Shown here: piece after piece, positions 42,336 to 51,976 of the stretch
How positions within the stretch are numbered: position 1 is the stretch's first letter
Layout of the letters: each line of letters begins with the position of its first letter
Origin: Variovorax sp. ZS18.2.2
GTDB taxonomy: Bacteria; Pseudomonadota; Gammaproteobacteria; Burkholderiales; Burkholderiaceae_C
Length of the DNA: 64,000 nucleotides
Assembly: GCF_024701975.1 (NCBI RefSeq)
Contig: NZ_JANLNM010000008.1
Coordinates: 305,689 to 369,688 of the forward strand
Reading direction: 5' to 3'
The notes under the pieces: model-generated
The model's input: the letters and a program-made list of their open reading frames with translations, nothing else
Told to the model about the DNA's origin: nothing
Database searches by the model: none
Position numbers and translations under genes: made by a program

Positions 42336-42933
42336 CGGCAGAGGGCGGCGATCGCTGGCTGGAGCGATGGCTGCCATTGCTCGTCGAGCGGGCGGGCGCT
42401 GGCCAGGTGCTCGAACTGGGCTGTGCCGAGGGCCGCGACACCGCCACGCTGGTCGATGCGGGGTTGCAGGTCGTGGCGATCGAGTTGTCGTCGGAAGCAG
42501 TCGAACGCGCCCGTCTGCGAGTGCCTGAGGGCGCGCAGTTCCATTGCCAGGATTTTCGTGATCCGTTTCCGCTGGCGGCCAGCGCCACGGTCGGCGTGGT
42601 GCTGGCCAGCCTGTCGCTGCACTATTTCGAATGGGGCGCGACGCTGGAACTGGTGCGGCGAATTCATCGCGTGCTGCGCCCGGACGGCGTGCTGCTGTGC
42701 CGCCTCAATTCGGTCAACGACCTGCACTACGGCGGGCGCGGTCCGTCGCCGATCACCGGACGGGATGAAGACTGCTTCTATCTGTTCGACGGTTTTCCCA
42801 AACGCTTCTTCGACCGCGCCGCGGTGGAGCGGCTCTTTGCCGACGGCTGGCGCATGCGGCATCTCGAAGAGGTCACCATCGACCGCTATGCGCACCCGAA
42901 GGTCGCATGGGAAGCTCTGCTCGAGCCCCTGCC

Positions 42934-42940
<7 letters not shown>
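42332..42940 (+). CDS. Class I SAM-dependent methyltransferase
   Basis: A 202-aa methyltransferase: SAM motif I VLELGCAEGRDTATL, acidic motif VVAIELSS, and IHRVLRPDGVLLCRLNSVNDLHYG. The NSVNDLHYG and DCFYLFDGFPKRFFD segments resemble tellurite-resistance TehB-type methyltransferases. The substrate is unknown. It is translationally coupled to ybeY and overlaps the convergent dtd by 7 nt. Confidence 0.82.
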
Positions 42941-43373
<433 letters not shown>

Positions 43374-43377
<4 letters not shown>

Positions 43378-44294
43378 GGGTGTCCGTGTTCTTCCACGAT
43401 CTGGGTGGCGCGCGCTTCCATGGTGAGCGGCAGCAGCTGGATGGTGACGCGCAGGCCGGGCACGGCGTCCATCAGGGCCTGCTCGAGTTCGTCGCGGAGG
43501 CTGGCCGCGCGCTGCAGGGTCCAGTCGCCGGGCACGTGCATGTGCAGGTCGGCAAAGCGGCGCTGGCCGGCACCGCGCGTCACCATGTCGTCGAAGCGCA
43601 GCCGGCTGCCCTCAGGTTGGCGCGCCGCGAAGGCGTCGAGCGTGGCGCGCACGATGGCAAGGGTGTCGGCGTCGAGGGCTTTGTCCATCAGGCCCTGCGA
43701 CGAACGCCACACCAGCTTGACGCCCTCGCGCACGATGTTGAGCGCCACGCCGATGGCCAGCAGCGGATCGAGCCAGAGCCAGCCGCTGAAATGCACGCCG
43801 ACGATGCCGATGACAACGGCGGCGGAGGTCCACACGTCGGTCATCAGGTGGCGGCCGTCGGCCTCCAGCGCGATGGAGCGATGGATGCGCGCGGCGCGGA
43901 ACAGCATCACCGCGAGCGCCGCATTGAGGCCCGAGCTGAACACCGACAGCGCCAGCCCCCAGCCCAACTGTTCGAGCGGCTGGGGCGACAGCAGCCGCTG
44001 CACCGACACCCACAGGATCGCCACCGCAGCGCCGACGATCAGGATGCCTTCGAAGCCGGAGGAGAAGTATTCGGCCTTGTGGTGGCCGTAGGGATGGTCG
44101 TCATCGGCCGGCCGCTCGGCAATCGTCACCATTGCCAAGGCGAACATGGCGCTGGCAAGATTGACGAACGACTCCATCGCATCGGAGATCAGGCCCATCG
44201 AATTGGTCATGTACCCCGCCAGCCCCTTGAGCACGATGGTGACCAGGGCAACGGCCACGGAGACGCGGAGCAGTGTTTTGGGAGTGAGCGTCAT
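43374..44294 (-). CDS. CDF-family cation efflux transporter
   Basis: A 306-aa cation diffusion facilitator with about six helices. Metal-site motifs are NSMGLISDAMESFVNLAS (TM2) and EADGRHLMTDVWTS (TM5), with DDDHPYGHHKAEYFSSGFEG after helix 2. This pattern is that of FieF/MamM-like Fe/Zn/Mn exporters and differs from the DmeF-like transporter at 31.7 kb, as it has no His-rich loop. The C-terminal cytosolic domain (RRFADLHMHVPGDWTLQRA) is present. Start taken at ATG 44294 rather than the longer frame because the extension is low-complexity and lacks a ribosome site. Confidence 0.9.
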
Positions 44295-44446
44295 GGGCAA
44301 TCGGGACGGCGAATCGACAAAAGACGACGCAAAAAACGGCAAAAGGCCGCAGGATGACGCTGAATTATCGACACAGTGTCCATATGTAACGCCTTCGGCT
44401 TAATATTTGTGACTATTGCGAAACATTCTTCACAGAGAGTCGGACG

Positions 44447-44932
44447 ATGAAAAAACTCTTGAACATTTTGGGCGGCCTCGCCCTGCTGGGCGCCACCATG
44501 ATGGCCCAGGCCCAGACAACGCCGGCCCCGGCCGCCGCGGTCCCCGACCTCCAGGCCGGTTTCGTGAAATCGGTGCGCGGCAATGTGCAACTGCTCAGCG
44601 CCGCCGGCACCGCACGCACCGCCGCCGCGGGCGATGCCCTGGGGTCTGTCGACCGCATCGTGACCGGCCCCGACTCCTCGGCAGCCGTGGTTCTGCGGGA
44701 CGACACGACCCTGGTGGTCGGTCCCTCCTCGCGGCTGGACCTGAAGGAATTCCACTTCGACGCCACCACCCGCGACGGCGGCCTCCTGGTCTCGCTGCTG
44801 CGCGGCTCGATGCGCATGATCACCGGCCTGATCGGCAAGACCAACCCCGACGCGGTACGGGTCGAAACGCAGACCGCCACCATCGGCATTCGCGGCACCG
44901 ACTTCATCGTTCAAGCCGACGGAAAGCCATGA
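44447..44932 (+). CDS. Secreted FecR-domain protein
   Basis: A 161-aa exported protein: Sec signal peptide MKKLLNILGGLALLGATMMAQA, then a FecR domain (VRGNVQLLSAAGTARTAAAGDALGSVDRIVTG, SSAAVVLRDDTTLVVGPSSRLDL, and the closing TATIGIRGTDFIV). Unlike FecR anti-sigma factors there is no N-terminal membrane helix facing a sigma gene, so it is probably an envelope-associated protein rather than a sigma regulator. The stop overlaps the next ATG (ATGA). A palindrome GACACAGTGTC lies in its leader at 44370. Confidence 0.88.
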   Translation: MKKLLNILGGLALLGATMMAQAQTTPAPAAAVPDLQAGFVKSVRGNVQLLSAAGTARTAAAGDALGSVDRIVTGPDSSAAVVLRDDTTLVVGPSSRLDLKEFHFDATTRDGGLLVSLLRGSMRMITGLIGKTNPDAVRVETQTATIGIRGTDFIVQADGKP

Positions 44933-45552
44933 TGACGACGCGCATGTCACCCCGCCCGCTCCTTCTTCTTGCCACCGTATTGATCACCGCATTGCTCGCC
45001 GCCTGCTCGACGCCGGGCACGCGGGTCGTGCTGCTGCCGCAGGCCGACGGCAAGCCTTCCGCCGTCGTGGTGCGCGCCAAGGACGGGGAAGAAGTCCTTT
45101 CCAAGCCCTACCAGCGTGCAACGGCCGCAGTGGGTGCCAGCGGTGCGCCGGTGGTCGATCAGGTCGATCCGGCCAAGGTACAGGCGGAAAACAAGCCGCT
45201 CTTCGACATGCGCCCGCCCCCGCCGCAGCGCTACACGGTGTTCTTCGAGGTCGGCGGCACCACGCTGACCCCGGCTTCGCAACAGGTCATGACCGAGGCG
45301 CTGGCCGCGGCACTGGCACGCAGCGGCGGCGACATCGTGGTGACCGGCCACACCGACACCAAGGGCACCGGCGAATCGAACGACCAGTTGTCGCGCCGCC
45401 GGGCGCAGGAAGTGGTTCAGCTTTTCGTCGAGCGGCAGTTCCCGGCCAACCGCGTCGAGGCCGTGGGCCGCGGCGAGCGCGACCTGGCCGTGCCGACCGC
45501 CGACGAGGTGGACGAGCCGCGCAACCGGCGGGTCACCATCGAAGTCCGGTAA
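44929..45552 (+). CDS. OmpA-family lipoprotein
   Basis: A 207-aa protein with a signal peptide and lipobox LLAAC (Cys about residue 26), then an OmpA C-terminal peptidoglycan-binding domain (VTGHTDTKGTGESNDQLSRRRAQEV ... VEAVGRGERDL ... NRRVTIEVR). It probably links outer membrane and cell wall. It is coupled to the FecR-domain gene; FecR-OmpA pairs of this kind are common in Burkholderiales and are often near CHASE2 cyclases, which are absent here. Confidence 0.9.
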   Translation: MMTTRMSPRPLLLLATVLITALLAACSTPGTRVVLLPQADGKPSAVVVRAKDGEEVLSKPYQRATAAVGASGAPVVDQVDPAKVQAENKPLFDMRPPPPQRYTVFFEVGGTTLTPASQQVMTEALAAALARSGGDIVVTGHTDTKGTGESNDQLSRRRAQEVVQLFVERQFPANRVEAVGRGERDLAVPTADEVDEPRNRRVTIEVR

Positions 45553-45559
45553 TCAAAGC

Positions 45560-45581
45560 AAAAGGCCCCGAGGGGCCTTTT
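45560..45581. terminator. Bidirectional intrinsic terminator between the ompA-like gene and tyrS
   Basis: Perfect hairpin AAAAGGCCCC/GGGGCCTTTT with minimal loop GA. T-rich flanks lie on both sides, and it sits between two convergent genes, so it can serve both. Confidence 0.85.
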
Positions 45582-45589
45582 CTTTGGGG

Positions 45590-46798
45590 TCAGCTCAGGG
45601 TCACGCGCGCGAACTTGCGCTTGCCGACCTGCACCACGTAACTGCCCGCAGGCAACTTCAGCCCCTTGTCGCTGATCACGACCGAGTCGACGCGCACGCC
45701 GCCGCCGTCGATCAGGCGGTTGCCATCCCCGGCAGAAGAAGCCAGATTGGCTTGCTTGAGCAGTTGGCCGATGCCCAGCGGCGCGCCACTGAGCGACACC
45801 TCGGGAATCTCGTCCGGCACGCCGCCCTTGCTGCGGTTGATGAAATCCTGCTCGGCCGTCTCGGCGGCCGCCGCGCTGTGAAAGCGCGCAGTGATTTCCT
45901 TGGCCAGCGCGACCTTCGCATCCTTCGGGTTGCGGCCGCCCGCGATCTCGGCCTTCAGCGCCTCGATCTGCTCCAGCGACTGGAAGCTCAAGAGCGTGTA
46001 CCAGCGCCACATCAGGTCGTCGGAAATCGACAGCACCTTGGCAAACATGGTGTTGGCGTCTTCGCTGATGCCGATGTAGTTGTTCTTGCTTTTGGACATC
46101 TTCTCGACGCCATCGAGCCCTTCCAGCAGCGGCATAGTGAGTATGCACTGCGGTTCTTGACCGTATTCCTGCTGGAGATGGCGGCCAACGAGCAGGTTGA
46201 ACTTCTGATCGGTGCCGCCCAGTTCGAGGTCGCTCTTGAGCGCCACCGAGTCGTAGCCCTGCATCAGCGGGTAGAGGAATTCATGGACCGAGATCGACTG
46301 GCCGGCCTTGAACCGCTTGTTGAAATCGTCGCGTTCCATCATCCGGGCGACCGTGTACTTGGCGGCCAGCTGGATCATTCCGCGGGCGCCCAGCGGGTCG
46401 CTCCATTCGGAGTTGTAGCGAATCTCGGTCTTCTCGGGGTCCAGTACCAGGCTGGCCTGCTTGTAGTAAGTCTGGGCGTTGGCCTCGATCTGCTCCCGGG
46501 TGAGCGGCGGGCGGGTGTTGTTGCGGCCGGAGGGGTCGCCGATCGTGCTGGTGAAGTCGCCGATCAGGAAGATCACCCGGTGCCCCAGGTCCTGAAGCTG
46601 GCGCATCTTGTTGAGCACCACGGTGTGGCCGATATGGATGTCCGGGGCGGTCGGGTCGAGCCCGAGCTTGATGCGAAGGGGGGTTCCGGTGGCTTCGGAG
46701 CGCTGGAGCTTCCGCACCCACTCGTCCTGCGGCAGCAGCTCGTCAGCCCCACGGAGGGATATTTCGAGCGCACGTCCTACACTATTTGAGAGGGTCAT
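45590..46798 (-). CDS. tyrS: Tyrosyl-tRNA synthetase
   Basis: A 402-aa class I aminoacyl-tRNA synthetase. HIGH motif in TAPDIHIGHTVVL, KMSKS motif in GVEKMSKSKNNYIG, and a C-terminal S4-like RNA-binding domain (RLIDGGGVRVDSVVISDKGL). Length and the LGGTDQKFNLLVGR segment match the TyrRS type found in beta- and gammaproteobacteria (TyrZ-like long KMSKS form). It is divergent from an M23 peptidase gene. Confidence 0.98.
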   Translation of the reverse strand: MTLSNSVGRALEISLRGADELLPQDEWVRKLQRSEATGTPLRIKLGLDPTAPDIHIGHTVVLNKMRQLQDLGHRVIFLIGDFTSTIGDPSGRNNTRPPLTREQIEANAQTYYKQASLVLDPEKTEIRYNSEWSDPLGARGMIQLAAKYTVARMMERDDFNKRFKAGQSISVHEFLYPLMQGYDSVALKSDLELGGTDQKFNLLVGRHLQQEYGQEPQCILTMPLLEGLDGVEKMSKSKNNYIGISEDANTMFAKVLSISDDLMWRWYTLLSFQSLEQIEALKAEIAGGRNPKDAKVALAKEITARFHSAAAAETAEQDFINRSKGGVPDEIPEVSLSGAPLGIGQLLKQANLASSAGDGNRLIDGGGVRVDSVVISDKGLKLPAGSYVVQVGKRKFARVTLS

Positions 46799-46877
46799 GG
46801 ATGTAACAGATTCGGCCTTTACGGGCTTTTTTGGCTGACTTTTGGGATGCCGAAGCTATACTCAGCCCGACTTTTCA

Positions 46878-46904
46878 AGCGCCGAATTCTAAGCGGCGCT
46901 TTTT
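46878..46904 (+). terminator. Plus-strand terminator-like hairpin upstream of the M23 gene
   Basis: Stem AGCGCCG/CGGCGCT (46878-46884 and 46894-46900) with a 9-nt loop is followed by a run of five T. No plus-strand gene precedes it, since tyrS is on the other strand. It therefore lies in the leader of the M23 peptidase gene, or ends a small unannotated transcript. Confidence 0.5.
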
Positions 46905-46981
46905 CCGCACCGTCTGCTGCCGCCCTGAACGTACTGGGCCTTGCAGCACGGATTTGCAGAACCTGAGCTGGAATTCATAGT

Positions 46982-48331
46982 TTGATCAACGGCATTCTTG
47001 CCGCCGAGGAGCTCCTTGCTTCTCGCGTGGCCTATACGTTCCGGACCTACCCCAAGCAGATCACCGCTGTCATCGCGGCGGCTTTGTTGAGCGCCGGCAC
47101 CCTCGCGGTGGCCTCGCTGGGTCCTGACGCTTCCGACCTCCCGGTCCACCAGATTCTCGAAGCCACCGCCGCGCCGCAGTCCTTTGCGGACCAGAGCGCA
47201 TCGCTCGAGGGCTTCAGCTTCACGCTGTTCCGCACCGACACCACCCGTTCGAGCGACACGGCCGAAGCCCTGCTCCGGCGCCTGGGCATTTCGGACCCCG
47301 CCGCCACCGCCTTCGTGCGCGGCAGCGGTGAAGCCCGCGGTGCGCTGTTCGCGCGCGTCGGCCGCACCGTCACGGCCGAAGCCACGCAGGAAAACCAGCT
47401 CAAGAAGCTCAGCGCCCGCTGGATTCCCGACGGCGACGGCGGCTTCAAGCGTTTCGTGATCGAGCGCACGCCCGTCGGCTTCGTCGCCCTCACCGAGCGC
47501 GACACGCTGACGTCGGGCACGCGCCTGGCGAGCGGCACCGTCCGCACCTCGCTGTTCGCCGCCACCGACGACGCGCGCATTCCCGACGCAGTGGCGAGCC
47601 AGCTGGCCGACATCTTTGCAGGCGACGTCGACGTGCGGGCCCTGCGCAAGGGCGACCGCTTCGCAGTGGTCTACGAGACCTTCGAAGCCGATGGCCAGGC
47701 GCTGCGCAGCGGCCGCGTGCTCTCGGCCGAGTTCGAGAACAACGGCAAGATCCACCAGGCTGTCTGGTTCCAGCCCCCGGGCGCGGGCCAGAAGGGCAGC
47801 TACTACCGCCCGAATGGCGACAGCCTGCGCAAGGCCTACTTGGCGACGCCGGTCGAGTTCTCGCGCGTGTCCAGCGGTTTCGCGATGCGCATGCATCCGA
47901 TCCTGAACAGCTGGCGCCAGCACAACGGTGTCGACTACGCGGCACCCACCGGCACCTCGGTGCGCACGGTCGGCGACGGCACGGTCGATTTCGCCGGCAC
48001 GCAAAGCGGCTACGGCAACATCGTCATCATCAATCACCGCAACAACCAGCAGACGGCGTATGCGCACCTGAGCCGCATCGATGTCAAGGCCGGCCAGAGC
48101 GTGAGCCAGGGCCAGGCGATCGGCGCGGTGGGCTCCACCGGCTGGGCCACCGGCCCGCACCTGCACTTCGAATTCCGCGTGGGCGGCGTCTACCAGGACC
48201 CGGCTTCCATCGCACAAGAAGGCGGCGCACCGATCACCGCGGCCCTGCGTCCGGCCTTCGAACGGATCGCCGTCGGCGCCCGCACCGAACTGGCAGCCGC
48301 CTTCTCCGTCATTCAGGCCAGCGCGGACTGA
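46982..48331 (+). CDS. M23-family peptidoglycan DD-metallopeptidase
   Basis: A 449-aa envelope protein: one N-terminal membrane helix (about residues 25-45), an OapA/SPOR-like linker domain, then a C-terminal M23 domain with HNGVDYAAPTGTSVRT, the zinc ligands of H...D, and GPHLHFEFRVGG (HxH). LytM-type proteins cut or activate cutting of peptidoglycan cross-links during division. The start is a TTG at 46982, the first possible codon with a plausible GGA-containing leader; no ATG lies nearby in frame. anmK follows 37 nt downstream, linking it to cell-wall turnover. Confidence 0.9.
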   Translation: MINGILAAEELLASRVAYTFRTYPKQITAVIAAALLSAGTLAVASLGPDASDLPVHQILEATAAPQSFADQSASLEGFSFTLFRTDTTRSSDTAEALLRRLGISDPAATAFVRGSGEARGALFARVGRTVTAEATQENQLKKLSARWIPDGDGGFKRFVIERTPVGFVALTERDTLTSGTRLASGTVRTSLFAATDDARIPDAVASQLADIFAGDVDVRALRKGDRFAVVYETFEADGQALRSGRVLSAEFENNGKIHQAVWFQPPGAGQKGSYYRPNGDSLRKAYLATPVEFSRVSSGFAMRMHPILNSWRQHNGVDYAAPTGTSVRTVGDGTVDFAGTQSGYGNIVIINHRNNQQTAYAHLSRIDVKAGQSVSQGQAIGAVGSTGWATGPHLHFEFRVGGVYQDPASIAQEGGAPITAALRPAFERIAVGARTELAAAFSVIQASAD

Positions 48332-48368
48332 ACACGCGCGGCGGTCTTCTCCAGACACCGAGCCTGAG

Positions 48369-49493
48369 ATGACCGCCGAGTTTTTCATCGGCCTGATGTC
48401 AGGCACCTCGCTCGACGGCGTCGACGGCGTGCTTGCCGACTTTTCCGACGGCCGGATCGCGGTGAAGGCCTACGCCACCGCGGAGTTTCCCGTGGCCTTG
48501 CGCGCGGAGCTCCTGGCACTCAACACACCCGGCGACAACGAATTGCATCGCGCGGCACTGGCCGGCAACGGGCTCGCCCGGGCCTATGCCGGGGTGGTGC
48601 AGCAGTTGCTGGCGGACAGCGGCATTGCCGCCGGCGCAATCACCGCCATCGGCGCGCACGGGCAGACGGTGCGCCACCGGCCGCTCGAATTCGACGACGT
48701 CGGCTACACCCTGCAGATCAACAACCCCTCGCTGCTGGCCGAACTGACCGGCATCGACGTGGTCGGCGACTTTCGCAGCCGCGATCTCGCCGCAGGCGGC
48801 CAGGGCGCTCCGCTGGTGCCGGCGTTTCACCGCGCCCTGTTCGCGCGCCCCGACGAGACCGTCGCGGTGCTGAACATCGGCGGTATTTCCAACCTGAGCC
48901 TGCTCCCGGCCACCAATGCGCCCGACGGCGCCATCGTGCTGGGCTTCGACTGCGGCCCCGGCAATGCGCTGATGGATCACTGGTGCCAGACTTACCAGGG
49001 CCAGCCCTTCGACCGCGGCGGCCAATGGGCGGCAAGCGGGCAGGTGCTGCCCCAGTTGCTCGCGCAATTGCGGGCCGATCCGTATTTCGCCAAGGCGCCA
49101 CCCAAAAGCACGGGGCGCGACCTGTTCAATCCGACCTGGCTGGCTTCGCAATTGGGGACCACGGCCATGGCACCGGCTGACGTGCAGGCCACGCTGACCG
49201 AACTGACGGCGCGTACCTGCGCCGCCGACCTTCTCAGCTACGGAAAAGATAGCAAGCTGCTGATCGTGTGCGGCGGTGGCGCGCTGAACGATCACCTGCT
49301 TGGGCGCCTGCGCGCGCTGCTTCCCGGCGTGAAAGTGGTCGCATCGACCGACCAGGGCCTGCCACCGCAACAGGTCGAGGCCGCAGCATTCGCCTGGCTC
49401 GCGCGCTGCACCGTCCGGCGCGAAGCGGGCAATCTGGCCAGCGTGACCGGGGCGCGCGGCGCACGCGTGCTGGGCGCGATCTACCCGGCCTGA
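48369..49493 (+). CDS. anmK: Anhydro-N-acetylmuramic acid kinase
   Basis: A 374-aa kinase of the acetate/sugar kinase fold that phosphorylates and opens 1,6-anhydroMurNAc during peptidoglycan recycling. Signatures: FIGLMSGTSLDGVDGVL at the N-terminus, GAHGQTVRHRP, VLNIGGISNLSLL, and LGFDCGPGNALMD. It lies directly behind the M23 cell-wall hydrolase gene, the usual Burkholderiales order. It converges on the MFS gene with a 3-nt gap. Confidence 0.97.
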   Translation: MTAEFFIGLMSGTSLDGVDGVLADFSDGRIAVKAYATAEFPVALRAELLALNTPGDNELHRAALAGNGLARAYAGVVQQLLADSGIAAGAITAIGAHGQTVRHRPLEFDDVGYTLQINNPSLLAELTGIDVVGDFRSRDLAAGGQGAPLVPAFHRALFARPDETVAVLNIGGISNLSLLPATNAPDGAIVLGFDCGPGNALMDHWCQTYQGQPFDRGGQWAASGQVLPQLLAQLRADPYFAKAPPKSTGRDLFNPTWLASQLGTTAMAPADVQATLTELTARTCAADLLSYGKDSKLLIVCGGGALNDHLLGRLRALLPGVKVVASTDQGLPPQQVEAAAFAWLARCTVRREAGNLASVTGARGARVLGAIYPA

Positions 49494-49496
49494 GCT

Positions 49497-50930
49497 TCAA
49501 CCCTGGCCGGAAACCTCCGGCTGCGCAGGTTGTGCCGCGCGCACTTCTGCGGGCAAATGCCAGAAGATCAGCGCAGATGCCACCGTGATCAGCCCCATGC
49601 TCGCAAAAGTGGCCTGAAAGGCATCGAGCGTGTGAGCGGCCGTCTCGGTGCCGAAGATCCCGTTGTAGCCCGCCAGCACGGCACCAGCCGCCGCTACACC
49701 CAGGCTCATCGCCAGCATCTGCACCATCGACAGCAGGCTGTTGCCGCTGCTGGCCATGCTGCCGTCCAGGTCCTTGAGCGTGATCGTGTTCATCGCGGTG
49801 AACTGCAGGGAGTTGACCGCGCCGAAAGCCAGCAGTTGCAGCACATGCAGCGCCATGGGCTGGCCGGGCGCCGTCAGGCCGAAGCTGGCCATGGTGCAGC
49901 CCACCAGCACGGTATTGACCACCAGCACCTTGCGGTAGCCGTGGCGGGTGATCAGCGGCGTGGCAAAGCGCTTCATGGCCATGCCCGCGAGGGCGATCGG
50001 CAGCATCATCAGACCGGCCCGCACCGGCGAATAGCCCATCGACACCTGCAGCAGCAGCGGCACGAGAAAGGGCATGCAGCTGCTGCCGAGGCGCGAGAAC
50101 AGGTTGCCGATCAGCCCGATGCTGAGCGTCGGCACGCCGAACAACGAGGGGGCGAACAGCGGCTCGGGCGTGCGCGCGGCGCGCAGCCAGTAGGCCACCA
50201 CACTCGCGAAGCCGAAGATCAGCACGACCATCACGCCGCCCTGGCGCAGGCCGAGCTCGGACACGCCGTCGAGCGCGAGCGAGATCGCCACCATGCCGAA
50301 GGCCAGCATCGCGTAGCCCACGCTGTCGAACCGCTTCTGGATGGCGCCGCGCAGGTCCGGCATGTATTTGAGGGTGGCGATGCAGCCCGCCAGTCCGACC
50401 GGCACGTTGATCAGGAAGATCCAGTGCCAGGAGGCGTACTGCACCAGCCAACCGCCCAGCGTGGGGCCCAGCAAGGGGCCTATGAGCCCCGGGATCGCGA
50501 CGAAGCTCATCGCCTGCAGGAATTCGCCGCGCGGCACCGTGCGCAGCAGCGCCAGGCGCCCCACAGGCAGCAGCAACGCGCCGCCCAGGCCCTGCACCAC
50601 CCGCGCCGCCACGAGCTGCCCCAGCCCCTGCGACAGCGCGCAGAGGACGGAACCGGCGGCAAACAGCACGATGGCCGCGAAGAAGATGCGCCGCGTGCCG
50701 AAGCGGTCGGCGATCCAGCCCGAGGCAGGGATCAGCATCGCCATCGTGAGCGCATAGGCCACCACCACCGACTGCATGCGCAGCGGACTCACGTTCAGGC
50801 TCGCGGCCATCGCCGGCAGCGCGGTGTTGATGATGGTGGCATCCAGCGTCTGCATGAAAAAGCCGACGGCCACGAGCCACAGCAGGCTCTTGCGGGAAGG
50901 ATCGACGGCAGTGGCGGCTTCGGGCGTCAT
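49497..50930 (-). CDS. MFS exporter, DHA2 (EmrB/QacA) family
   Basis: A 477-aa drug:proton antiporter with about 14 helices. Motif features: LDATIINTALPAM in helix 1, GWIADRFGTRRIF, and the antiporter motif C region GPLLGPTLGGWL. No membrane-fusion or outer-membrane partner gene is adjacent, so it probably exports from the cytoplasm alone or with a distant partner. ATG at 50930 lacks a good ribosome site, leaving the start slightly uncertain. Confidence 0.92.
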   Translation of the reverse strand: MTPEAATAVDPSRKSLLWLVAVGFFMQTLDATIINTALPAMAASLNVSPLRMQSVVVAYALTMAMLIPASGWIADRFGTRRIFFAAIVLFAAGSVLCALSQGLGQLVAARVVQGLGGALLLPVGRLALLRTVPRGEFLQAMSFVAIPGLIGPLLGPTLGGWLVQYASWHWIFLINVPVGLAGCIATLKYMPDLRGAIQKRFDSVGYAMLAFGMVAISLALDGVSELGLRQGGVMVVLIFGFASVVAYWLRAARTPEPLFAPSLFGVPTLSIGLIGNLFSRLGSSCMPFLVPLLLQVSMGYSPVRAGLMMLPIALAGMAMKRFATPLITRHGYRKVLVVNTVLVGCTMASFGLTAPGQPMALHVLQLLAFGAVNSLQFTAMNTITLKDLDGSMASSGNSLLSMVQMLAMSLGVAAAGAVLAGYNGIFGTETAAHTLDAFQATFASMGLITVASALIFWHLPAEVRAAQPAQPEVSGQG

Positions 50931-50966
50931 GGGAGAAGAAGGGAAGCGAAAAACGACGGGCAGCAA

Positions 50967-50988
50967 AAAGCCGCCCGGAGGCGGCTTT
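50967..50988 (-). terminator. Intrinsic terminator downstream of erpA
   Basis: Stem AAAGCCGCC/GGCGGCTTT with loop CGGA; on the minus strand it is followed by a T-run (GGCGGCTTTTTGC). It lies 32 nt beyond the erpA stop codon. Confidence 0.8.
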
Positions 50989-51020
50989 CTTGGAGGGGCC
51001 TTGTCAGCGGCATCCAGGCA

Positions 51021-51386
51021 TCAGGCCGAGAAGCTCGATCCGCAGCCGCAGGTGCTGGTGGCGTTCGGGTTCTTGATCACGAACTGGGCGCCCTGAAGGT
51101 CTTCCTTGTAGTCGATCTCGGCGCCGACCAGGTACTGGTAGCTCATGGCATCGATCAGCAGCGACACGCCATTCTTGGTCATGGTGGTGTCGTCTTCGTT
51201 GGTGATTTCATCGAAGGTGAAACCGTACTGGAAGCCGGAGCAGCCGCCGCCCTGCACGAACACACGCAGCTTCAGCTCGGGATTGCCTTCCTCGGCGATC
51301 AGGTCGGCCACCTTGGCTGCCGCGCTGTCGGTGAAGACGATTGGCTCGGGCATCTGGGTCTGGATGTTTTCGGCTACGGCGCTCAT
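51021..51386 (-). CDS. erpA: Iron-sulfur cluster insertion protein ErpA
   Basis: A 121-aa A-type carrier that passes [Fe-S] clusters to target enzymes. The three conserved cysteines are seen in GGGCSGFQYGF and TCGCGSSF. ATG 51386 is preceded by AAGGAG. It is separated from the ribosomal operon upstream by a hairpin terminator, so it is probably transcribed on its own. Confidence 0.96.
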   Translation of the reverse strand: MSAVAENIQTQMPEPIVFTDSAAAKVADLIAEEGNPELKLRVFVQGGGCSGFQYGFTFDEITNEDDTTMTKNGVSLLIDAMSYQYLVGAEIDYKEDLQGAQFVIKNPNATSTCGCGSSFSA

Positions 51387-51528
51387 GAGAGGTAACTCCT
51401 TGGGGGTGGCCGGACATGCGGCCAAGGGAACGAATGCTACTGCAATGCCGCATTTTCGGCAGATTGCCTGCGGCGTGCACCCATCGCAAGTGGGGTCGGA
51501 AACCACACCCACCAGGATGCACCCAATG

Positions 51529-51554
51529 AAAAAGCCGCCCGAAGGCGGCTTTTT
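51529..51554. terminator. Intrinsic terminator downstream of rpsI
   Basis: Perfect 11-bp stem AAAAAGCCGCC/GGCGGCTTTTT with loop CGAA, symmetrical with T-runs on both strands. It lies 17 nt past the rpsI stop and upstream of erpA. Confidence 0.85.
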
Positions 51555-51571
51555 GTTCGCAACGAACAGGA

Positions 51572-51964
51572 TCAGCGCTTGCTGAACTGCTTGCGACGAC
51601 GGGCGGAGTGCAGGCCGACCTTCTTACGTTCGACTTCACGCGCATCGCGCGTCACGAAGCCGGCTTGGCTCAGCACGGGCTTGAGCGTTGCGTCGTAGTC
51701 GATCAGCGCACGGGTGATGCCGTGGCGCGTGGCGCCGGCTTGACCCGATTCGCCGCCACCGTTCACGTTGACCATCACGTCGAAAGCTTCGAGGTTGTTG
51801 GTCAGCGCCAGGGGCTGTTTGGCAATCATGATCGAGGTTTCGCGGCCGAAGAACTCTTGGATGTCCTTGCCGTTGACCGTGATCTTGCCGGTGCCTTTTT
51901 TCAGAAATACACGGGCGACGCTGGATTTGCGACGGCCGGTGCCATTGTTCCATTCACCAATCAT
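51572..51964 (-). CDS. rpsI: 30S ribosomal protein S9
   Basis: A 130-aa small-subunit protein with NGTGRRKSSVARVFL near the N-terminus and the basic C-terminal tail ending RRRKQFSKR that reaches the ribosomal P site. It is the second gene of the rplM-rpsI operon, 12 nt after rplM. Confidence 0.99.
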   Translation of the reverse strand: MIGEWNNGTGRRKSSVARVFLKKGTGKITVNGKDIQEFFGRETSIMIAKQPLALTNNLEAFDVMVNVNGGGESGQAGATRHGITRALIDYDATLKPVLSQAGFVTRDAREVERKKVGLHSARRRKQFSKR

Positions 51965-51976
51965 TCTCAAGGCTCC

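Noticed and set aside
44370..44380. Palindrome GACACAGTGTC upstream of the FecR-domain gene
   Set aside because: Too short to assign as an operator and no promoter elements could be placed around it convincingly.
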